From positions 1 through 14,991 of the forward strand of contig DATGKD010000008.1 in the NCBI GenBank assembly GCA_035294855.1: DNA of 14,991 nucleotides. Reading direction: 5' to 3'. Source of the DNA: DATGKD01 sp035294855 (GTDB taxonomy: Bacteria; Actinomycetota; Acidimicrobiia; Acidimicrobiales; UBA8190). Position numbers and translations under genes: made by a program. The notes under the pieces were generated by a model, which was not told the DNA's origin, did no database searches, and was given only the letters and a program-made list of their open reading frames with translations. Below, in pieces: positions 6,448-13,700 of this stretch; the first letter of the stretch is position 1, and each line of letters opens with the position of its first letter.

Positions 6448-9400
6448 TCACGGGCCGGGTACACACGGCGGCAGGACGATCGGCCGAGCCCCTGCCGGCG
6501 GGTGGTGCCACAAGGCACGGTGGGCCGGCACGGTCGACCCCCACTTGCGGAGGTGCTCGAGAATCAGAGGGAAGGAGTCTTGCGGCGCGCTCGCACCCAT
6601 GATCAAGTCCTGATGGCCGAACTGGGGCAGGACGACGCGCTTGTAATTGCGGGAGCCGAACTCGTCCACCAGCTCGTCGTAGGTGACCGCGCTCGACTGC
6701 GGGAGCCAGACGAGGTTGTGCGCGCCGTGGATGAACGTGATGGGCAGCCGGAGCCTGTCCATGTGCGGCATGTACACGTTCTCACCGTTGGCGTTCACCA
6801 GGGATTGTTGTCGGGCGCACTCGGACAGATGGCTCATCATCTTGAGGTTCGTCACGCCGAACAGCTCGTGCAGGGCGAGATGAGTCACCTCGTCGATGGC
6901 CGCGTGGTGGGCGGCGACGCCGTAGATGAACTCGAGTCGGTGGCACACCGCTTGGTCACACCGCTCGTCCTTCGGCACCCAGTTGATCCGGACGGCCAGG
7001 TCGAAGAACCGCTCCCACACGGACTCGTCGGTCGTGGACGTCGTGGTCAGCCTCTTGATGCCGAGGGTCCGCAGGAACTCAGCCAGGTGCAGGCGGGTCT
7101 TGAAGGTGATGACCGGATTCGCCACAGGATGCGCCCCGGCCGACGAGCAAAGCAGGGACGCCGGCTTCAGGTATCCACCCAAGGTCGACATGAGGACGGT
7201 CATGGTGCCGACGCAGTGGGTGATCCAGTGCAGTTCGTCTCGCTGCGTGATCGTCCGGATGAACTCGGCGGTCGCCGGATGGTCGAGCGCGGCCACCTCG
7301 TCGCCGGTGAACGTGTCCTTCGTGGACGACTTGAGCAACGTCGATCCGCGCCATTCCTGCAGCCACACGTCGTAGCCCCTGTTGACCAGGTACTCGACCA
7401 GATTCGGCTTGATGGTGTCGAGGCTGAACGTCAGCGGGTTCGCCCCCATGCCGTGCGACAGGACCACGGGCGCCTTCGAGTCGCCCGGCGCGGCGGCCAC
7501 CGGCTGCCCGTCCCCGTCGGGAGGGCCCGGCTTGATCTCTGGGCGGTTGTAACGAGTCAGGCGGAGGTTCACGTGGTCCGTGGTTGGGAACCGGTAGACC
7601 TTCGCCTGCGGAAGCTCGAGGGGACGGCGGACTCTCGGCGGCGCATTCGGCTTCAACCCGAACGAGGGGTGGACCGTGTGGCCGTAGTCGTGGAACATCT
7701 TGCCTGCGAACATCTTTCCGAACTTGGCGAGCAGTTCCATTCGTTCCACTTGACCGATGGGCCCTGTCACCCTCATCGACCGCACGAGTCGAAGGACGTT
7801 CTCGACCGTGACCTCCATCACGCCGAGCCCGACGACGGGTCCCTTGTCGTCGTTCGCCCTCACCGTGACGTACAAGGTGGTGGTGTCGTGCCACACGTCG
7901 TCGACGTCCCCTTGCCGGATGATCTTGTAGCCGCTCAGGAAATACCGGGCGCCGGGGTTCCCGTCGTCGGCCATGGGCAGTCGGTAGATCATGTGGGAGT
8001 CCGGTGTCCCCTTCACCGGCTCGAGCAAGATGAAGGTCCCGTCGGTCACCGTGAAGCGGCCACTCCCGAGGCCGTCGACCGTGACCTCTCCGGACGGCAC
8101 GTCCATCTTCGTGGCGGGGTCCTTGATCACCTTTCTGACATCGGACGCCGTGATGTTGATCGTGTACCGGATGGGCAGGGCGGTGGCGAGGCGTGCGCAG
8201 GTCGTGTAGTCCTCGGGAACGCTCCCCGCGGTCGGCGAGGGAGCCCACTTCCCGATGAGTGTCTCGGTGAATTGGAGTGCCGGTGTCTGGCTCGGCAGCT
8301 CGGGCTTCTCCACAGGGTCGTCGCCTCGGAAGGGCGAGGGCGAGATCCTCCACCCGTGCTCGTCCGCCATAAGTTCGGCACACCGTTCTGCCAGTGCGGA
8401 GATCGTCAGCAAGGGGTTGACGCCGAGGGGCCGGGGCACGACCGACCCATCGCACACGTACAGGCCTTGGTAGGTGCGCTCGTCCCCCCCTGGGTCCGGC
8501 TTGAAGACCCGCCCAGCGTGATCGACGACGCCGTCGGCCACGTCGTCGGCCATGACGCAACCACCGAGCGGGTGCACCGTGATGAGGTTGTGACCGAGCT
8601 CCTTGACCGAGATGGGATCTCGCAGGTATGTCCCGTCGAGGTTCGCCGCTGTCTCGCGCAAGACCTTGTTGGCCCGGCGGTAGTAGGGGCTCGTTCCCGC
8701 TGTTGGCCACGTGACGACGGCTTGGTCCGATTCGATCACCACCTTGCCGCGGTCGTCGTCGTGGCCCATGACGAGGTAGGTCGCCGTGCGCCTCAAACCG
8801 TCGCGCCCGTCCCTGCGGAACAGCCCGAAGAACCCTCGCAGGCGGCGCCGTCGAACCCGGCGCTCCCACCGCCTGAACGACTCGCCCGTGAGGATGGGCG
8901 GCACGATCCGGGCGAGTGCTCCCGGAATGACGGCGTTCTCGATGAGAATCGCCTTCTTGGGGTGGCGGCCCTTGGTCCTGTCGATGGCTGCCGTGATGCA
9001 CGGGCCGGCCAATTGCGCACGGTCCCAACGGTTATGACCATCGCCAACGCCGTTGATCGGGACGTCGGATCGGGTTGTGAAGCCCAGCAGGTCACCATTG
9101 CCGGTGAACCTCTCGCCGAGCCGATTTGAGAGAGCGAGGTGGCCTTTGTCCCGGGATCGGAGCAGGATCCCGATGCTGCCCATCGTGCCGGCTGCCACGA
9201 CGACGTTGCGGGTCTTGATGGGTTTTGGGTCGTGTTTGGCGCGGGGATCGTGGGCCAGATTCCGCGCGAACACGATCCAGCTGGCGCCGGCCTCCTGGAT
9301 GTAGTCGACCTCGATCTCCGTGAAGATGCGCGCGCCCGACTCGACTGCGTCGGGGAGGTAGTTCATGAGGAGCGTGTTCTTGGCCCAAGCGTTGCAGCCT

Positions 9401-10023
9401 GTAACGCAGTCACCGCAGCACGTGCACGCGTGCTGCTCGACGCCCACGGCGTTCCTCCCCGACTGGAACCGGACGGTGATCGGAACATGCGTCGGATCTG
9501 CCCCGCCCGATGCCTTTCCCAGGGCGGCGTCCTTGGCGAGCGGCGGATATGAGCTCGGGTACTCGTTGGGTTGCAGGATCTCCGCGGCGCGTTGGTAGTA
9601 CGGGTCCAAGATGCCGGGGTTCGTCCGGATCTCGCTCGGCCAGTGCTCGTCCTCCAGGACCCAACACTCGGGCTTCAGCGACACGTTGGCATTGACGAGC
9701 GATGTCCCGCCCAGACCGCAGCCCGAGAACACGCTCATGCCGTCGCCCACGTGGAGCCAGTAGAGGTTTCGCCGGTCGTTGAGGAATCGAAAGTGCGATG
9801 GCGTGACCTGCAATTGGGTCAACGCCCCGTGTTCGGTGGTGGGGTAGGACCCGGGATGGATCTCCCGTCCACGCTCGAGCAATGCGACGTGCTTCCCGGT
9901 GCGGGCCAAGCGGTTCGCCATGATGGCGCCCCCATAACCCGAGCCGATGACGATGACGTCGTGCTCAGGCTCCCACAGATCGCCGCCATCCGGGTTGCCC
10001 GACAACCATCGGAGCTGATCCAC
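6448..10023 (-). CDS. GMC oxidoreductase (ChoD/cholesterol oxidase-like) fused to alpha/beta hydrolase
   Basis: This is a 1191-residue fusion with three parts. Residues 20-560 are an FAD-dependent GMC oxidoreductase. They hold the dinucleotide motif GSGYGG (27-32), the 'GCGLGGTSLVNA' FAD segment (101-112), a four-Cys motif C200-x2-C203-x2-C206-x3-C210 followed by 'AKNTLLMNYL', catalytic H484 in HPLGG, and N536 in 'GVNPLLTI'. As I recall them, M. tuberculosis ChoD and relatives share the Cys motif and these C-terminal motifs. Residues about 575-830 look beta-rich and match no family I know. Residues about 845-1175 are an alpha/beta hydrolase: 'LSHGMG' oxyanion segment (855-860), nucleophile elbow T935-H-C937-V-G with Cys in place of Ser, N1103 where the acid normally sits, and catalytic H1137 in 'FGHQDLIMG'. 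An oxidation step followed by ester or thioester chemistry on a sterol- or lipid-like substrate is plausible. GTG 10023 follows GGGGGGG. No signal peptide is seen. It is the first gene of the operon. Confidence 0.88.
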   Translation of the reverse strand: MDQLRWLSGNPDGGDLWEPEHDVIVIGSGYGGAIMANRLARTGKHVALLERGREIHPGSYPTTEHGALTQLQVTPSHFRFLNDRRNLYWLHVGDGMSVFSGCGLGGTSLVNANVSLKPECWVLEDEHWPSEIRTNPGILDPYYQRAAEILQPNEYPSSYPPLAKDAALGKASGGADPTHVPITVRFQSGRNAVGVEQHACTCCGDCVTGCNAWAKNTLLMNYLPDAVESGARIFTEIEVDYIQEAGASWIVFARNLAHDPRAKHDPKPIKTRNVVVAAGTMGSIGILLRSRDKGHLALSNRLGERFTGNGDLLGFTTRSDVPINGVGDGHNRWDRAQLAGPCITAAIDRTKGRHPKKAILIENAVIPGALARIVPPILTGESFRRWERRVRRRRLRGFFGLFRRDGRDGLRRTATYLVMGHDDDRGKVVIESDQAVVTWPTAGTSPYYRRANKVLRETAANLDGTYLRDPISVKELGHNLITVHPLGGCVMADDVADGVVDHAGRVFKPDPGGDERTYQGLYVCDGSVVPRPLGVNPLLTISALAERCAELMADEHGWRISPSPFRGDDPVEKPELPSQTPALQFTETLIGKWAPSPTAGSVPEDYTTCARLATALPIRYTINITASDVRKVIKDPATKMDVPSGEVTVDGLGSGRFTVTDGTFILLEPVKGTPDSHMIYRLPMADDGNPGARYFLSGYKIIRQGDVDDVWHDTTTLYVTVRANDDKGPVVGLGVMEVTVENVLRLVRSMRVTGPIGQVERMELLAKFGKMFAGKMFHDYGHTVHPSFGLKPNAPPRVRRPLELPQAKVYRFPTTDHVNLRLTRYNRPEIKPGPPDGDGQPVAAAPGDSKAPVVLSHGMGANPLTFSLDTIKPNLVEYLVNRGYDVWLQEWRGSTLLKSSTKDTFTGDEVAALDHPATAEFIRTITQRDELHWITHCVGTMTVLMSTLGGYLKPASLLCSSAGAHPVANPVITFKTRLHLAEFLRTLGIKRLTTTSTTDESVWERFFDLAVRINWVPKDERCDQAVCHRLEFIYGVAAHHAAIDEVTHLALHELFGVTNLKMMSHLSECARQQSLVNANGENVYMPHMDRLRLPITFIHGAHNLVWLPQSSAVTYDELVDEFGSRNYKRVVLPQFGHQDLIMGASAPQDSFPLILEHLRKWGSTVPAHRALWHHPPAGARPIVLPPCVPGP

Positions 10024-10089
10024 GTTCCCCCCCGCAGGTCAACGCGGGCCGAAGCATAAGCCCGACACGAGCGGCATGCTCGTCCGATG

Positions 10090-10242
10090 CCGTGCGGGAC
10101 CCGCGAGGTTTGTGAAGAGACGAGCCGTGTCCCTGGCGTGCAGCTCGCGCGCGGCGCCGCGCCAGGGAGCAACCGACGTGTGCCCGGTGGTACCGAGAGC
10201 GGGCCAGCTGAGCTCGCGGTGATTGAACACGAGCACCCTCAT
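10090..10242 (-). pseudogene. Possible decayed glycosyltransferase (GT4-like) N-terminus
   Basis: On the minus strand an ATG at 10242 follows AGAGAGG at good ribosome-binding distance and opens with MRVLVFNHRELSWPA. This resembles the N-terminus of GT4 glycosyltransferases (typically 'MRVLVLNHRD..NP.AGGAE'). The expected AGGAE block is missing in that frame. Pieces in the other two minus frames, 'LARRRARAARQGHG' and 'RLVSSQTSRVPHGIG', loosely resemble the next GT4 blocks ('ARRLAARGHEVTLFTSRFPG'), which would require two or more frameshifts. Nothing recognisable of the C-terminal domain follows. This is weak evidence in GC-rich DNA and could be chance. If the frame is instead a real small gene, it is 67 codons ending at 10039. 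Confidence 0.2.
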
Positions 10243-10559
10243 CGGCGCCTCTCTCGAGATCGGCGCGGTGCGCGCCCGGTGATCGAGGAGGGCGACCCCG
10301 ACGAAGAAGTCACCAGGGTCGAACCGAGCCACGTCCTTGCCGTCTCGGGCACAGCTCGCCGAGCCGGCGACGCCGACGAAGCGACCGGGGGCCCGCACCG
10401 TCCTGAAGGTGAGAGGAGTTTCTCGCCCCGGTGAACAGTGGCGTTGCCCACCACGACACTCTCGACGCTCCGCCCGAGAGGAGTCCGCGCCGAGGCGCCG
10501 AGCCCCAATTTTGTCGTTCCGGCGCCCGAGTGCCCGTTCTCGCAAGATTGCCTGTCCTC

Positions 10560-10597
10560 CTGTCGTCGAACCTGCGGGCTGTCGTCGAACCTGCGGG
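10560..10597 (+). repeat. Perfect 19-bp tandem duplication
   Basis: CTGTCGTCGAACCTGCGGG occurs twice head to tail, at 10560-10578 and 10579-10597, without a mismatch. It lies about 135 bp upstream of the regulator start and outside any convincing gene. It could be a recent slippage duplication or a doubled binding site. A perfect copy implies either a recent origin or selection. Confidence 0.85.
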
Positions 10598-10664
10598 ACC
10601 GGAGTCTGAGGGCATCCGGCCCGAGCGTGTCTCTGTGCTGGCCACGGCCACGGTGACGCCCACG

Positions 10665-10714
10665 GGTCAAGCTCCGGTCAAGCCAGTCGGCGGGCCGGTC
10701 AAAGTTGGGTCAAG
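10665..10714 (+). promoter_or_regulatory. Array of four GGTCAA(G/A) direct repeats, candidate SARP/OmpR-type operator
   Basis: Heptamers GGTCAAG (10665-10671), GGTCAAG (10676-10682), GGTCAAA (10697-10703) and GGTCAAG (10708-10714) all point the same way. Their starts are 11, 21 and 11 bp apart, so they sit close to one face of the helix as two pairs. SARP regulators (ActII-ORF4, DnrI) and PhoP of Streptomyces are known to bind direct heptamer repeats with 4-bp spacers, that is, an 11-bp period, next to the promoter -35 region. The array stops 4 bp before a TTGGGG that could be a -35 element. The downstream gene itself encodes a SARP-type DNA-binding domain. The cognate protein is inferred; the repeat and its spacing are directly visible. 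Confidence 0.6.
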
Positions 10715-10718
10715 CCCG

Positions 10719-10747
10719 TTGGGGAATCGTTGTGAAACCAGTATCCT
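10719..10747 (+). promoter_or_regulatory. Candidate promoter TTGGGG-17-TATCCT for the regulator gene
   Basis: TTGGGG at 10719-10724 and TATCCT at 10742-10747 are 17 bp apart. A start of transcription about 8 nt after the -10 would fall on GTG 10756, giving a leaderless mRNA, which is common in actinobacteria. The first G of a further 11-bp repeat step would also fall at 10719. This model conflicts with translation from GTG 10732, so either the promoter lies further upstream or the protein starts at 10756. Confidence 0.3.
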
Positions 10748-13700
10748 TGCTGACCGTGGAAATCGCGTTGCTCGGACCCCTCGAGGTTCGGGCCGGCGGG
10801 GGGCTCATCGCGATCTCGGCGCCCAAGGAGCGCGCCACGCTTGCCTTCCTGGCGTTGCGGGCGGGCACCTCGGTCTCCTCGTCGCAGCTGATCGACGCCC
10901 TGTGGGGAGAAGACCCACCTCGATCCGCGCACAAGGCCCTCCAGACGTACGTGTCGAACCTGCGGCAGGCCCTTCCGGACGACTCGATCGTCACCACGGG
11001 CGCCGGGTACTGCTTGGCCCTGTCGGCCGACGACGTCGACGTCGGACGCTTCGAAGCACTCGCGGTCATGGGTACGCAGCGGTTGGCGGAATCGGATCCG
11101 TCGACGGCCGAGCGATTCTTGCGTGAAGCCTTGTCCTTGTGGCGGGGGGCCCCGCTCGTCGAGCTCGCTCGCCATCCAGTCGGGGCGGCATGGCAGACGC
11201 ATCTCGAGGAGTTGCGGAGCTCGTGCGAGGAGGATCTCGCCGAGGCGCGCATCGCCCTCGACGACCAGGGACCGCTCGTCGCCGAACTCGAGATGGCGGT
11301 CGCGGCCCAGCCCCTGCGGGAACGGCGGTGGAGTCAGCTCATACGGGTGCTCTACCGGGAGGGCCGGCAGGCGGACGCGCTGCGCGCGTTCCAGAGGCTG
11401 CGGACCAACCTGGCCGAGGGGCTCGGCATTGCACCGTCGGTCGAGCTGCGCGACCTCGAGGCCGCGGTCCTCGCGCAAGATCCTGCTCTGCGGGGGCCTC
11501 GCCCGCCCGCGCTCGCCGACATGGGCGGTGTCGACGGCAACGCCGCGCGGCAGTGGTTCCCAAACGGCGATGGGACGTCACGGTCTTCGGTTCCCGTGCA
11601 CCTCAGCGGGGCCGGGCTCGAGACGACCACAGTGCTGTTCACCGATCTCGTGGACTCGACGGCGCGGGCCGCGTCGCTCGACCCCGAGGCTGCTGACCAA
11701 TTGCGGCGGACACACTTCTCCCTCCTCCGCACAGCGATCACGGCCCATAACGGATCACTGGTGAAGAGCCTCGGGGACGGTGTGATGGCCGTCTTTTCGA
11801 GCCCCTCCGAAGCCCTCTCCTGCGCGGTCACCATGCAACAGTCGGTCGAATACGACAACCGGAGGCGTGCCGTCCCGCAGGGCCTGCGGATCGGTGTGTC
11901 GGCGGGGGAGGTGGCGCGCGAGGGCCACGACTACTTCGGCGATCCGGTCGTCGAGGCGTCGAGGCTCTGTGCGCTCGCCGAAAGTGGCCAGATCCTGGCG
12001 GCCGCCGTGGTGCCGATGCTCGCCGGAAGGCGGACCGCGCACGACTTGTCACCTTGGGGTGACCTGCAGCTCAAAGGGTTTGCAGCCCCGGTGTCAGCGG
12101 TTCAGCTCAACTGGTTGCCGCTGCCACCGGGCGGGGGGATGATCCCTTTCCCCCGCCAGCTGCGCGCCGAGCGCCGCTTCGGCTTCTGCGGTCGAGCACG
12201 GGAACTCGAAAGCTTGGTCGCCGCCCTCGATCGAGCGGTCAGCAGCCGCGAGCGGATCGTCGCCACGGTTTCCGGCGAACCGGGGATCGGCAAGACGACC
12301 CTCGCCGCGGCGGTCGCCGAAGAGCTCGGTCGTCGAGGCACCATCGTCCTGTACGGCCGCTGCGACGAGGACCTGCGTCTGCCGTACCAGCCGTTCGTCG
12401 AAGCTCTCACGCAATTCGTGGCCAATGCGCCCCCTGACGTCCTCGCCGACCACGTGGCCACCCACGGAGGCGAGCTCGTCCGCCTGGTACCGATCCTGGC
12501 CCGGCGGGTGCCGAGCTGTCCGGCGGCGACCTCCACCGAGCCCGATGCCGAGCGGCATCTGGCATTCGGTGCGGCCGTGGGCCTCCTCGAGGCCGCGTCG
12601 AGCGAGACCCCGGTCCTCCTGGTCCTCGATGACCTGCACTGGGCCGACAAGCCGAGCTTGCAGCTGCTTCGCTACGTCGTGGCTGCGCCGGAATTGAGCG
12701 GTGTCGTCGTCCTCGTCAGCTACCGGAGTTCCGAGGTCGGGGGGTTGGCCGACCTGCAAGATGCGCTGGCCTCTCTCCGCCGCGACGCGGCCGTGATGTC
12801 GTTCGAGCTGGCCGGCCTGAACGACGACGAGGTGGTCGAGCTGGCCGCGGCCGCCGCCGGTCATCCCCTGGACGAGTCGTCGGCCCAGTTGGCGCGGGCG
12901 GTGTGCGCCCGGACGGCAGGCAACCCCTTCTTCGTCGTCGAGATCATCCGTCATCTGGCTGAAGCGGGTGTCGTGGTCCAAGACGATGAAGGACGGTGGT
13001 CGGCGGACGTTCGTCTCGAAGACGTCGGTCTTCCGCAGAGCGTGCGTGAGGTCGTCAGCCAAAGAGTTCGACGCCTCGGCGAGCCGGTGCAACAGCTCCT
13101 GTCGGCGGCGGCAGTGATCGGACTCGAATTCGACGTCGCGCTCCTCTTGGGCACCACGGGCACGGCCGAGGACAATGTCCTGGACGGCGTCGAATTGGCC
13201 CTCGACGCCGCGCTCGTCGTCGAGACCGCCGAGGTCGGCACCTACGCCTTCGGCCACGCCCTCGTGCAACAGACGCTGTACGACGGGCTCGGGTCGGCCC
13301 GACGCCGGCGGGCCCATCAGCGGGTGGCCGAGGCCCTGGAACGGCGAGTGGGTCTGCCCCCGGGGTCGCGGGCCCAAGCCCTTGCTCACCACTGGTCCCG
13401 CGCCGGCGATGTGGCGAAGTCGCTCCATTACACCCAGGAGGCCGGCCAAGCTGCGCTCGACGATCTGGCCCCTGACGAAGCTGCCCGGTGGTTCGAAGCG
13501 GCGCTGGTGATGCAGGCCCAGCACGTCCCGTCCGACACCGCCTTGCGCTGTGACCTCCTCATCGGCTTGGGCACGGCACAGCGGACCATCGGAGATCCGC
13601 GCTACCGCGCGACCCTCCTCGAAGCCGGCGAGGTCGCCCGCGCCCGTGCCGACGCGCCTCGCATGGCCGAGGCGGCCCTCGCCAGCTATCGCGGCTTCTG

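Larger units (their letters stand above)
10024..10731. other. 708-bp divergent intergenic region, no intact gene
   Basis: The region lies between the divergently transcribed fusion-enzyme operon (leftward) and the SARP regulator (rightward). Frames here are short, overlap each other on both strands and look like GC-rich shadow frames. One possible exception is a decayed gene start near 10242, described separately. The right third carries a 19-bp tandem duplication and a GGTCAAG repeat array, also separate. For the leftward operon, a TATGCT on the minus strand (10058-10053), about 30 nt before the GTG, could be a -10 element. I see no convincing -35 partner for it. No tRNA, structured RNA or terminator hairpin with a U-tract is evident. 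Confidence 0.55.

Noticed and set aside
6432..6518. Longer N-terminus for the phosphatase starting at 6518
   Set aside because: It would overlap the fusion gene by 71 bases and adds a basic, unstructured stretch. ATG 6431 has a proper ribosome-binding site and operon spacing.
6502..9129. Long plus-strand open frame (875 codons) opposite the GMC-hydrolase fusion
   Set aside because: It is rich in Val/Arg/His/Asp repeats typical of reverse-complement shadows, with no motif, and the minus strand carries the recognised catalytic residues.
10665..10714. GGTCAAG repeats read on the minus strand as TTGACC -35 elements of leftward promoters
   Set aside because: No TANNNT -10 sequence lies 16-19 bp downstream on the minus strand, and the leftward gene starts about 640 bp away.
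10952..10965. 13-nt match between the 19-bp repeat (GTCGAACCTGCGG) and the SARP coding sequence
   Set aside because: A match this short between about 0.7 kb and 4 kb of GC-rich DNA is compatible with chance, and no flanking similarity extends it.
10431..11126. Plus-strand frame of 231 codons running from the intergenic region into the regulator
   Set aside because: Its translation is unstructured, and the alternative frame from 10732 encodes an unmistakable SARP winged helix over the same bases.
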